Part shown: positions 16,561-25,083 of the stretch, one piece after another
Numbering within the stretch: the first letter of the stretch is position 1
Layout of the letters: each line of letters starts with the position of its first letter
Assembly: GCA_017554305.1 (NCBI GenBank)
Contig: JAFZIN010000028.1
Span: 89,323-153,322 of the forward strand
Source of the DNA: Bacteroidales bacterium
Lineage (GTDB): Bacteria; Bacteroidota; Bacteroidia; Bacteroidales; UBA932
Length of the DNA: 64,000 bases
Reading direction: 5' to 3'
Translations under genes and position numbers: made by a program
The notes under the pieces: model-generated
The model's input: only the letters and a program-made list of their open reading frames with translations
Databases searched by the model: none
What the model was told of the DNA's origin: nothing

Positions 16561-16699
16561 ATGAAAAGATTGTCTGCCTACTCCTCAGAGCCTGTGGCCG
16601 CCCGTGGCCTCATGAACGGGTGTCCGGCTTGCCGGACGGGATGGAGCTCCGCGTTAGCGGAGCGGAAGGCGAAAGGAGTACGGCAGACAATCTTTCATT
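16561..16699. repeat. Nested palindromic element (about 140 bp), possible REP/MITE-like element or structured RNA
   Basis: The outer arms ATGAAAAGATTGTCTGCC..TACTCCT (from 16561) and AGGAGTAC..GCAGACAATCTTTCAT (to 16699) pair over about 24 bp with two single-base bulges. Inside are at least two perfect hairpins: GTCCGGC-tt-GCCGGAC (about 16622-16637) and GCTCCGC-gtta-GCGGAGC (about 16646-16663), plus GGCC-type pairing near 16596-16609. The core is much richer in GC than the surroundings. The terminator at 16510-16542 precedes it and the promoter at 16727 follows it, so it is isolated from both genes. A 46-codon ORF through it is likely incidental. Confidence 0.7.
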
Positions 16700-16726
16700 A
16701 AAAGGACGAGCCGGTTTCTTTTTTTA

Positions 16727-16734
16727 TATCTTTG
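16727..16734 (+). promoter_or_regulatory. -7 box for the PASTA protein gene, near-leaderless start
   Basis: TATCTTTG, an exact TAnnTTTG, ends only 7 bp before the ATG at 16742. The transcript would begin at or within a base or two of the start codon. No clear TTTG is seen 19-21 bp upstream. Confidence 0.5.
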
Positions 16735-16741
16735 TAAAGTT

Positions 16742-17662
16742 ATGGCAAAGGACAATAAGGTTAAATGGTATAAGTCTTGGGGATTCAAGCAGGTAGTGCT
16801 GGCTGTTGCGGCAGCGGTAGTTACCGTAATCCTTCTATTTTGGCTGCTTAAATCAGTTACAAGACACGGTAAGAGTCTGGTGGTTCCGGACTTTACAAAC
16901 ATGACAATAAGCGAGGCTCAGAAACTGGCTCGCAAGAACCACGTAAGGATAGATGCCACGGATTCCGTCTATATTCCTCAACTGCATGCAGGACAGGTAA
17001 TTAAGCAGATTCCGGCTGCGGGAAGCAGGGTGAAGAAGAACCGCAGAATTCTGGTTACCATAAACTCTCTGGTTCCGGTTATGGTAAAGGTTCCTAACGT
17101 TGTGGGAGTATCTCTCCGCCAGGCAGAGAGTTCTCTGCACTCCATTGGCCTAAAGATTGGAAAACTCAGGTACGTTTCTGATATAGCAACCAATAACGTA
17201 TTGGCTCAGAGCTTTAAGGGAGCACCTATTGAGCCTGGGACTTCAATTCCTCAGGAGAGTTATCTGGATTTAACTCTGGGACTCAACTCCTCAGATAACC
17301 GCACCAACATTCCTAACCTTATAACCGTACCGTATCATCAGGTACGCAGTGAACTTATCTATCACTCTCTGAATCTTAACAGAATGGTCTTTGACCAGAC
17401 GGTAAAGACCTACGCAGATACCGTTAACTCAGTGGTTTACCGCCAGGAGCCGGGCCCTACTCTTTCAAGTTCCGTACTTATGGGAACGGGAGTTACAATC
17501 TATCTTACTTTGGATAAGAACCTTGCTCAGCATAACAAGCTCAGCGTTAAGGCTCAGGATCCTATTGTGGTGGATACTCTAAAGAGCGAGAAACCTAAAG
17601 AGAATACAGAGAGCGTTCAGGATGAGGAGGTTCAGGAGAGCGGAGACGAACCTGTTCTGTAA
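16742..17662 (+). CDS. Membrane-anchored PASTA-domain protein
   Basis: 306 aa. A short cytoplasmic N-terminus is followed by one transmembrane helix (about 17-37) and three PASTA repeats: about 45-110 (VVPDFTNMTISEAQKLA), 115-182 (VKVPNVVGVSLRQAESSL) and 187-260 (NIPNLITVPYHQVRSEL). The last 45 residues are acidic and low in complexity. PASTA domains bind peptidoglycan or muropeptides in PBPs and Ser/Thr kinases, but here there is no kinase or transpeptidase domain. A periplasmic cell-wall binding or division role is plausible. It is followed by the RluD-type gene 11 bp downstream. Confidence 0.85.
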   Translation: MAKDNKVKWYKSWGFKQVVLAVAAAVVTVILLFWLLKSVTRHGKSLVVPDFTNMTISEAQKLARKNHVRIDATDSVYIPQLHAGQVIKQIPAAGSRVKKNRRILVTINSLVPVMVKVPNVVGVSLRQAESSLHSIGLKIGKLRYVSDIATNNVLAQSFKGAPIEPGTSIPQESYLDLTLGLNSSDNRTNIPNLITVPYHQVRSELIYHSLNLNRMVFDQTVKTYADTVNSVVYRQEPGPTLSSSVLMGTGVTIYLTLDKNLAQHNKLSVKAQDPIVVDTLKSEKPKENTESVQDEEVQESGDEPVL

Positions 17663-17673
17663 GGTTTTTGTCT

Positions 17674-18894
17674 ATGGGGGCATCCAAAAAGAAAAACACA
17701 GTTAAGAAGCTGGCAGAAAAGCTCAGCGCCTTTGATGCTGCTGCTAAGGGCATTGCAGGCACTGAGGGCTACGGCATTGAGCATGATGATGAAGATGCCG
17801 TAAGCTTGAGCGGCGGTGAGGACGGCGTACTGGCTGGTGCTTCAGGCGGCGTGCTTGCAGGGATGGGCGTTTCTGAAGAGCCTGATTTCACAGATGATGA
17901 GAACGTAGAGGAACTCTTTGAACACTACAAGTTTGTATCAGACAAGGGGCAATCTATGGTGCGCTTGGATAAGTATATAACATCCAAGATGACAGAGACT
18001 TCCCGCAGCCGGGTTCAGATGGCTATTGAGGCGGGTTACGTGAGAGTTAACGGGAATATTGCCAAATCAAACTACAAGGTTAAGCCTCTGGACGAGATAT
18101 CTCTGGTATTCCCATACGAGAAGAGAGTTAGAGAGATTGGGCCGGAAAACATCCCTATTGATGTGGTTTATGAAGATGATGACGTGCTGGTAATCAATAA
18201 GGAAGCGGGCATGGTGGTCCATCCGGGCCACGGCCATTTCTCAGGCACGCTGGTTAATGCGGTTGCATATCATCTGGGAGGAAAGAACGGAATACTGGTT
18301 CACAGAATAGATAAAGATACATCCGGCATTCTGGTGATTGCCAAGAATGAAGAGGCACAGATGAAACTGGCCAAGCAGTTCTTTGACCACACCACAAAGA
18401 GAAAGTATGTGGCAATTGTATGGGGCAACATTGAAGAGGATGAGGGCACGGTGGATGCCAACATAACTCGCGATGAATCTGATAGAATGCGCTTTACCGT
18501 ATCTAAAGACTCTAGCAAGGGAAAGCACGCCGTAACCCACTACAGAGTGTTGGAGAGGTTTGGGTATGTAACTGTGGTTGAGTGCATTCTGGAGACGGGC
18601 AGAACCCATCAGATAAGAGTGCACATGAAGTATCTGGGCCACCCTCTCTTCAGCGATGAGCGTTACGGAGGAGACAAGATTCTGCAGGGAACCATCTTCA
18701 CCAAGTATAAACAGTTCATAGAGAACTGCTTTAAGATTCTGCCACGCCAGGGACTTCACGCAAAGACGCTCGGCTTTGTGCACCCTACAACAGGTAAGGA
18801 GATGAACTTTGATTCACCCGTTCCTGCAGATATGACTGCCCTTATTAACAAGATGAGGGAGTACACTAAACTCCGAAACGATAAAGCAGAGTAA
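17674..18894 (+). CDS. RluD-family 23S rRNA pseudouridine synthase
   Basis: 406 aa from the ATG at 17674 (a TTG two codons upstream also keeps the frame). An S4 RNA-binding domain (about 90-150; VRLDKYITSKM..SRSRVQMAIEAGYVRVNG) precedes the catalytic domain with HRIDKDTSGILVIAK (catalytic Asp about residue 214) and ETGRTHQIRVHMKYLGHPLFSDERYGG. RluD-type enzymes isomerise uridines in helix 69 or related sites of 23S rRNA. An unusual feature is the approx. 80-residue N-terminal extension, low in complexity with a Gly/Ala/Asp mix. Its 3' end overlaps the convergent gene on the other strand by 29 bp. Confidence 0.9.
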   Translation: MGASKKKNTVKKLAEKLSAFDAAAKGIAGTEGYGIEHDDEDAVSLSGGEDGVLAGASGGVLAGMGVSEEPDFTDDENVEELFEHYKFVSDKGQSMVRLDKYITSKMTETSRSRVQMAIEAGYVRVNGNIAKSNYKVKPLDEISLVFPYEKRVREIGPENIPIDVVYEDDDVLVINKEAGMVVHPGHGHFSGTLVNAVAYHLGGKNGILVHRIDKDTSGILVIAKNEEAQMKLAKQFFDHTTKRKYVAIVWGNIEEDEGTVDANITRDESDRMRFTVSKDSSKGKHAVTHYRVLERFGYVTVVECILETGRTHQIRVHMKYLGHPLFSDERYGGDKILQGTIFTKYKQFIENCFKILPRQGLHAKTLGFVHPTTGKEMNFDSPVPADMTALINKMREYTKLRNDKAE

Positions 18895-21568
18895 TCAGGG
18901 CGTATCTTCCTAGTACGTTGGTTCTTACATCCTGGTAATAGTTTTCCGCAGTGGTTCTGTTTATTGCCTTTGAAGATTTTAAGATATCGTAAACCTTAAA
19001 CTTTAAGGTCATCCTCTTTTTGTAGAATGTCTTGGAAAGCGAGCAGTTCCAAACTGTTTGGGAGTTGCCGTAATCATTGTCGTAACCCCAGAAAAACCTG
19101 TGAGTTACGTCTGTTGTAATGTTCCAGGTTTTAAGGAAGGTCCAGTTAACGCTGGCCCCCACTCTGTTGTTCCAGGTGGAGATGTCATCCAAAGAGGAGA
19201 GAGAGTACCAGGCGTTGCGGTATGAGAGAGCACAGCTGGCGGCAACCTCCAGATCATCAATTCTGTAGGAGAATCTCTGATTTACGGTGAGGTTGAGGTT
19301 GGTGGTAACGTTCTCCTTAAACTCCCCATCCTCAAGTATATAACTTATGCCGTTGCTCAGGGCGGCCCTTGTCCAAAGGTTGTAGAAAAAGTCCGTCTGG
19401 CCTAAACGGCTGTTTAGCATCGCTCTTAGATCTGCGCTGTAAACCCCTCTGTCTGAGTTGATATAACGGCGTACCTGCACTCCGTCTTCCGTGTAACTCT
19501 TGCGATTGATTATGCTGTTGGTGGTGTAACGGCCGCGGAAACTTATGCTGAACCAGCGGAAACGATTTCTCTTTCCGCTGCGGTACTCCATATCCAAATT
19601 GTGTGTAAATGAAGGATTTAACTTATCATTACCCACCTGGATAATAAGAGGGTTGGAGTTATCTACCAGCGGAAGAAGTTGGTTGAGCGTTGGCTGCTTG
19701 GTAGTTCCGCGGTAAGTAATCTTAAGGTATCTTGTATCTGTAAACTTGTAGATAAATCTTGCGGTAGGAGCAAAGTTGCCCAGAGAGTATGTGGTATCCT
19801 TATCCCTTCCTTTGCTCTCAGTCTTAGAGGGTTGGTAAGAGACGCCCAGCATAAAGTTGTACTTTTTCTCCTGCTTGCGAAAGGAGAGTTCATACCGCTG
19901 GTTGGTAAAATCTCCAAAGTAATCTCTTGTAAGTTCCTCATCCGGAATATCATACCTCTGTGTCTCCTTGTCATAATCATACGTATTACGCAGAGTGTTG
20001 GAGTGATTTACAGCATAACGATATGCAAACTGAATAAAGTAGTTCTTTCCAAGAGGTTCTGTATAAGTGATATATGCGGAGTATGCGTTGCTTCTGTTGT
20101 TACGGTGATAGAACTGGTCTATCTCCTTGGTTCTGTTTACCGCATTGTTTTTGAAGTAATTGGTAGCACTTTGGTTATAACCGTCCACGCTGTTGGTAGA
20201 GAAATTGTAGGCTAGAACCAGAGCCATAGTGCGGCCCGGCTTTCCAAGTTTCTGACGGTAGATAAAGGTTGCTCCCGCCTTAAGGGATCTGTTATCTCCA
20301 AAGGAAGAACTCCAGCCCTTATTGGTTGAATCCGAGTTTCTTAGAGTGGTAAAGAGACGCTCTCTGGAGAAACTGCCACTGCCCACCTGAAGGGTAGGCC
20401 TCAGAGTGAAAGAGGTGTTATCCGTTGGAGAGTAGGTTGTCTCTCCGTTGTATCTGTGACCACGCACCTTATTCTTGTTGAGGTTGGAGGAGTTGCTATA
20501 CTGGGTTACATCATCGCTGATGGTGGAAACACGCTCAATGCTCTGCTCAATGCGCTGATCTGAAGAGGAATAGAGGTAACTGTTGTGGCTCTTAAGCTTT
20601 TTGTTGCGGCTCTCGTAGTTATAGTTGACTCCCCCCATCCGGCTGGTTGTAATGCCGCTGCCGGTTGCAGTGTTGCCCACCATTTGGGTGAGCATATCCA
20701 TCGCCAGATCTTTAAAGCCGCTGTTGTTTGTGTTGTTGGCATTTGCAAGAAGACTGAGCTGAGAGGTGTTGGTAAATCTTCCCGCAAGAGCCGCCCCCTC
20801 ATAGCGTTTGTCTGTTCCGTAAGAGCCGCCTATGTTGCCAAACCAGCCGTCAAAGATACCGCTCTTAAGGCTCAGATCCAGAACGGTTTCCTCCTGTCCG
20901 TCATCTATTCCGGTAAAGCGTGCCTCGTCACTTTGGCGGTCCAGAAGACGAATCTTCTCCACAATCTTTGCCGGGATATTTTTGGAGGCCAGCGTAGGGT
21001 CATCCATAAAGAAGATCTTACCGTCTATCATAATCTTGGTAATCTCCTTTCCGTCTACCGTTATCTTGCCGTCTTCAATCTCCGCACCCGGCAGTTTTTT
21101 AATAAGGTCCTCCAGCATATCGGACTCCTCCGTCTTAAAGGCGTTGGCGTTGTACTCAATGGTATCCTGCTTTATAAGCATCTGATTTCCAACGGCGCTG
21201 ACCGTTATAGCATCCAGCATGTTGTTTGAGGAGAGCAGCACCTCTCCTATATCGTTTGCTCCGCGATGGATATCAAAACTGAAACTCTTGCTGCGGTATC
21301 CTATGAAATCAATTTTAACCTCCGCCCTACCGATTGGAACCTTTTTCAGAACGGCAACACCGCTGCTGTCCGTAAGGGTGTAACGGGGATTGCTCTCCCC
21401 TATGTACTTGACGGAGAAGGTTGCCAGTTCCACCGGAGTACGGGAAGTGCTGTCCAAAACCCTTACGCTTAGAGAGTTCTGAGCATATAAGAAGTTTCCC
21501 CGGCCACTCAGAAGTAAGACCAGGGAGACTAAGGTAACTTGTAATATCTTTATTCTGAAGCTTTTCAA
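18866..21568 (-). CDS. TonB-receptor-like outer-membrane beta-barrel protein, copy 2 of a tandem pair
   Basis: 900 aa. A signal peptide (1-29) is followed by a carboxypeptidase-regulatory-like domain (about 32-115; SVRVLDSTSRTPVELATFSV), a plug-like segment (about 120-225; QDTIEYNANAFKTEESDMLEDLIKKLPGAEI) and a long outer-membrane barrel ending in an aromatic-rich C-terminus (TLLYRFGV). This is the architecture of the OMP_b-brl family, often called TonB-dependent receptor. It is closely similar to the gene just upstream (21572-24400) throughout and follows it after 3 bp, so the pair arose by tandem duplication. The substrate is unknown. No TonB-box or SusD partner is seen. Its stop codon lies inside the 3' end of the convergent pseudouridine synthase gene. 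Confidence 0.87.
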   Translation of the reverse strand: MKSFRIKILQVTLVSLVLLLSGRGNFLYAQNSLSVRVLDSTSRTPVELATFSVKYIGESNPRYTLTDSSGVAVLKKVPIGRAEVKIDFIGYRSKSFSFDIHRGANDIGEVLLSSNNMLDAITVSAVGNQMLIKQDTIEYNANAFKTEESDMLEDLIKKLPGAEIEDGKITVDGKEITKIMIDGKIFFMDDPTLASKNIPAKIVEKIRLLDRQSDEARFTGIDDGQEETVLDLSLKSGIFDGWFGNIGGSYGTDKRYEGAALAGRFTNTSQLSLLANANNTNNSGFKDLAMDMLTQMVGNTATGSGITTSRMGGVNYNYESRNKKLKSHNSYLYSSSDQRIEQSIERVSTISDDVTQYSNSSNLNKNKVRGHRYNGETTYSPTDNTSFTLRPTLQVGSGSFSRERLFTTLRNSDSTNKGWSSSFGDNRSLKAGATFIYRQKLGKPGRTMALVLAYNFSTNSVDGYNQSATNYFKNNAVNRTKEIDQFYHRNNRSNAYSAYITYTEPLGKNYFIQFAYRYAVNHSNTLRNTYDYDKETQRYDIPDEELTRDYFGDFTNQRYELSFRKQEKKYNFMLGVSYQPSKTESKGRDKDTTYSLGNFAPTARFIYKFTDTRYLKITYRGTTKQPTLNQLLPLVDNSNPLIIQVGNDKLNPSFTHNLDMEYRSGKRNRFRWFSISFRGRYTTNSIINRKSYTEDGVQVRRYINSDRGVYSADLRAMLNSRLGQTDFFYNLWTRAALSNGISYILEDGEFKENVTTNLNLTVNQRFSYRIDDLEVAASCALSYRNAWYSLSSLDDISTWNNRVGASVNWTFLKTWNITTDVTHRFFWGYDNDYGNSQTVWNCSLSKTFYKKRMTLKFKVYDILKSSKAINRTTAENYYQDVRTNVLGRYALITLLYRFGV

Positions 21569-21571
21569 CGC

Positions 21572-24400
21572 TTATCTTCTTCCGCCGCCCGGACGTCCGC
21601 CTCCTGGAGGAGGGCCCATAAATCCGCCGCCTCGTCTTGCATCACGCATGCTCTTTCCTCCAAACGAACCGAATCTGAAGGTAAGGGTGAACATAAGGTA
21701 ACGTCCTAACGTATTGTTTGTTACATCCTCAAAGTAGTTCTCCGAGTTGTTTCTGTAGGTGTTGCGTGATTTGTTGAGAATATCATAACATCTTACCTTG
21801 AAGGTAAATGCGTTGTGGTAGAATGTCTTTGAAATCTCACCGTTCCATATTGTCTGACTCTGACCGTAACCTGCGGAGTAACCGTTGTACCAGCGGTAGT
21901 TGATATCCGAGGTAATATTGAAGGTCTTAAGGAAAGTCCAGTTGAATGAGCCGCTTACACGGTTAGACCAAGTGCGTACATCATCAATTGACTTAACGCT
22001 GTATCTGGCGTCTCTGAGGTTGGTCCCGCCGCCAATTGAAGCCTCAAAGTTGTCTATTCTATAAGAGAGACGAGTATTGAGGTTAATGTTGAAGGTCTTG
22101 GTCTCGTTCTCCGCAAAGTTGCCGTTGGTTGCAACATAACTGAATCCGTTACCGTAGGAGATATTGGAGTTGACATGGATGTTGAAGTCACTCTTTGCAA
22201 TCTTGGAGTTGTAGAACAATCTTCCGGAGATGTTGTAAACTCCCTTGTCTGCATTGACATACTTGCTGTACTGAATTCCGTCATCTGAATATCTCTTCTG
22301 GTTGATGATGCTCTTTGAAGTATACTTGAAATCAATGGATGCTCCAAAGAAACTGAATGTATGACGGTTATTGGTTCTATACTCACTGCTTATCTGGTGA
22401 GTGAATGAAGGATTCAGGCTTGCGTTACCCTCCTGAACGTAAAGCGGGTTGGAGTTATCCGGAATAGGAAGCAACTGGTTCAGAGATGGCTGAGAAGTTC
22501 TGCCCCAGTAAGAGAAACGGAAGAACTTGCTCTCGGAAATTCTGTAATCCAACCTTGCAGATGGAGAGAAGTTGGTTACCGTATAAGAGGTATCTCTTCC
22601 CCTTCCTTCACTTGTTGTCTTTGCAGGACTTGCAGAGAATCCGAACATAAAGTTGTATTTCTCCTCCTGTTTACGGAGAGCAAGTTCATATCTCTGATTG
22701 GTGAAGTTACCCATATACTTGCTTGAATACTCCTCATCCTTAATATCATACTGATTTGTGAAAGGATCAAAATCGTATGTTGTCTTAACCGTATTGGAGT
22801 GGTTGATGGAGTATCTGTATGAAGCCTGAATGAAGTAGTTCTTTCCCAGAGGCTCGGTATATGTTCCGTTAATACCAATCTGGTTAGATCTCTGATTCTG
22901 GTGGTAAGACTGGTTAACCTCAGAGGTCTGGCTTATTACACCGCCGGTGAAGTAGTTGGTCTTGGAGATATTGTATCCGTCTGAAGAGTTGTTTGAGAAG
23001 TTGTAGAAAATACGCAGAGTGAGAGTTCTGCCCGGTTTCCAGAGTCTCTGACGGAATACCAGACGGCCTCCAATCTGCTGAGAATGATTGTCTCCGTATG
23101 AGGTATTGAAACCTCTGTTGGTAGAATCAGCACCTCTTAAAGTGTTGAATCTGTTGAGCTGTTCAAAATCTCCGTTACCGAATCTTACGTAAGGACGGAA
23201 GATGACGGAAGTTGCGTCGGTTGGGTTGTACTCAATCTCAGCATCCATTCTATGACCGCGTGCAATGGTGTTCTGCTTACCTTTAGACCAGTTGTACTGG
23301 TTAAGGTTCTCAGAGAGCATTGTGGTACGGTTCTTCTCCTCCTCAACGTTCTTGTCTGTAGTAGAATAGAGGTAACTGGTGTTAACCTTAATTTTCTTGC
23401 TGTCAGCCTCATAGTTGCCGTTGAAACCGCCCATCTTGGATCTGGTTATACCGTTTCCGGTAAAGGAGAATCCTCCGCCCGGACCACGTCCCATACCCAT
23501 TCCGCCGCTTCCGGAACTCATCATAACGCTCATCATAGAGCCGGCCATATCGTTGAATCCGCGGTTGTTGGTGTTGTTGGCGTTACCTATGAAACTTAAG
23601 TTTATGTTCTTTGTGAATCTTCCAATCATTGCGCTACCCTCATATCTCCTCTGAGTTCCGTAACCGCCTCCCATATTTCCAATCCAACCTTCACTCATTC
23701 CCTTTTTGAGGCTGAGGTCCAGAACCGTCTCCTCCTCACCGTCATCAATACCGGTAAAGCGGGCCTCATCACTCTTTCTCTCAACCACCTTCAATTTCTC
23801 TATAATCTTGGCAGGCAGGTTCTTGGAAGCAAGCTGAGGGTCATCCATAAAGAAGGTCTTACCATCAATCATAATCTTGGAGATGGTCTTTCCGTTTGCA
23901 GTAATGCTTCCGTCTTCACCTATCTCAACGCCAGGAAGTTTCTTAAGGAGTTCCTCAAGCATATCCGTATCGTTAACCTTAAAGGCGTTGGCGTTGTACT
24001 CAATTGTATCCTGTTTAACCATCATCTGGTTACCTGCAGCGGTAACTACAATTGAATTCAGGGTGTTCTGACCGTTGAGGTAAACGGTTCCCAGATCATT
24101 GGCTCCCTTGTGAACGTCAAAGAGCTGCTTGTGCTGGCGGTAACCTACGCACTCAATAGTTACGGTTGCTCTTCCTATAGGAGCGCTCTTAATGATAGCA
24201 AATCCGGTGCTGTCTGAGAGAGCATAACGCTTGGCCTGCTGCTCGCCAATGTACTTGATAGACATTGTGGCAAACTCCACAGGTGCTTTTGACGCACTGT
24301 CTAGCACCATCACTTTCAATGAGTTCTGAGAATATCCCTTTACAGAAACAAGGGATGATAAGATTACTGTTATTGCAAGGAAAAATAAACCTTTCTTCAT
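21572..24400 (-). CDS. TonB-receptor-like outer-membrane beta-barrel protein, copy 1 of a tandem pair
   Basis: 942 aa. Signal peptide (1-24, ending KGYSQ), carboxypeptidase-regulatory-like domain (about 27-112), plug-like segment (QDTIEYNANAFKVNDTDMLEELLKKLPGVEI, about 128-160) and C-terminal barrel. It differs from copy 2 by a Met/Gly-rich insertion (SMMSVMMSSGSGGMGMGRG, about 290-310) and by a Gly/Pro/Arg-rich tail after the last barrel strand (GPPPGGGRPGGGRR). Such tails are common in this family and may stay in the periplasm or be surface exposed. The substrate is unknown; the lack of a SusD gene argues against a classical glycan locus. Confidence 0.87.
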   Translation of the reverse strand: MKKGLFFLAITVILSSLVSVKGYSQNSLKVMVLDSASKAPVEFATMSIKYIGEQQAKRYALSDSTGFAIIKSAPIGRATVTIECVGYRQHKQLFDVHKGANDLGTVYLNGQNTLNSIVVTAAGNQMMVKQDTIEYNANAFKVNDTDMLEELLKKLPGVEIGEDGSITANGKTISKIMIDGKTFFMDDPQLASKNLPAKIIEKLKVVERKSDEARFTGIDDGEEETVLDLSLKKGMSEGWIGNMGGGYGTQRRYEGSAMIGRFTKNINLSFIGNANNTNNRGFNDMAGSMMSVMMSSGSGGMGMGRGPGGGFSFTGNGITRSKMGGFNGNYEADSKKIKVNTSYLYSTTDKNVEEEKNRTTMLSENLNQYNWSKGKQNTIARGHRMDAEIEYNPTDATSVIFRPYVRFGNGDFEQLNRFNTLRGADSTNRGFNTSYGDNHSQQIGGRLVFRQRLWKPGRTLTLRIFYNFSNNSSDGYNISKTNYFTGGVISQTSEVNQSYHQNQRSNQIGINGTYTEPLGKNYFIQASYRYSINHSNTVKTTYDFDPFTNQYDIKDEEYSSKYMGNFTNQRYELALRKQEEKYNFMFGFSASPAKTTSEGRGRDTSYTVTNFSPSARLDYRISESKFFRFSYWGRTSQPSLNQLLPIPDNSNPLYVQEGNASLNPSFTHQISSEYRTNNRHTFSFFGASIDFKYTSKSIINQKRYSDDGIQYSKYVNADKGVYNISGRLFYNSKIAKSDFNIHVNSNISYGNGFSYVATNGNFAENETKTFNINLNTRLSYRIDNFEASIGGGTNLRDARYSVKSIDDVRTWSNRVSGSFNWTFLKTFNITSDINYRWYNGYSAGYGQSQTIWNGEISKTFYHNAFTFKVRCYDILNKSRNTYRNNSENYFEDVTNNTLGRYLMFTLTFRFGSFGGKSMRDARRGGGFMGPPPGGGRPGGGRR

Positions 24401-24448
24401 ATTTTTAAAATTACAGCCGTTAGACTGAAATAACTATTCAACGTAAAA

Positions 24449-25072
24449 TTAATCAGTAGTTTTTTTTCTTCTGTTTATACCCGTTATTGTTCTGGATGGA
24501 TTTGCCTTTACAAAATCTTCCCATCCCCTCTTTCCTACTCCTCTGCTAAGTGATACCACTTTCTTTTCCTTTGTAACCTGTGAGGAGAGGGTGTTACTAT
24601 TATAATAATGGCAGAGCGCTATGGCCACCGCATCCGTAGCGTCCAGATACTTCACCTGGCAGCTGAAACCCAGAATTGCCTGAACCATAGAGGCTACCTG
24701 CTCCTTGGAGGCCGCACCTTTACCTGTTACGGAGAGTTTTACGCTCGTTGGAGCATATTCATAGATTGGAATATCCTTAAGCAGCGCTGCGGAAATTGCC
24801 GCTCCCTGAGCTCTTCCCAGTTTGAGCATAGTCTGAGGATTCTTTCCGTAGAAAGGAGCCTCAATAGCCATCTCATCCGGCCTGTACTTTCTCACAAGTT
24901 TGGAGACCTCCAGCAGAATCCTCTGAAGCACAAGGAAATGAGTCTCCTCCTTCTTAAGATTTATGACACCCAGTTCTTTTAGAGAGAGCTTGTTGCCAAT
25001 AACGGAAATAACCCCAAAACCGAGAATTCTGGTTCCGGGGTCAATTCCCAATATTACTCTCTTGGATGCCAT
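24449..25072 (-). CDS. ruvC: Crossover junction endodeoxyribonuclease RuvC
   Basis: 207 aa from the ATG at 25072 (MASKRVILGIDPGTR); a TTG at 25087 also opens the frame but is less likely. The catalytic acids are visible: D11 in GIDPGTR, the Glu in MAIEAPFYGKNPQT and the Asp pair in LDATDAVAIALCHY near residue 140. RuvC resolves Holliday junctions with RuvAB. The C-terminal 45 residues are basic and longer than in E. coli. AAGG lies a few bases before the ATG. It starts 12 bp after serS on the same strand. Confidence 0.93.
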   Translation of the reverse strand: MASKRVILGIDPGTRILGFGVISVIGNKLSLKELGVINLKKEETHFLVLQRILLEVSKLVRKYRPDEMAIEAPFYGKNPQTMLKLGRAQGAAISAALLKDIPIYEYAPTSVKLSVTGKGAASKEQVASMVQAILGFSCQVKYLDATDAVAIALCHYYNSNTLSSQVTKEKKVVSLSRGVGKRGWEDFVKANPSRTITGINRRKKTTD

Positions 25073-25083
25073 CTGCCTTAGGA

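Noticed and set aside
16561-16701. A 46-codon ORF that starts and ends within the nested palindrome
   Set aside because: The ATG and the stop are by-products of the inverted arms, no ribosome binding site precedes it, and the residues follow the hairpins. It was kept as an element, not as a gene.
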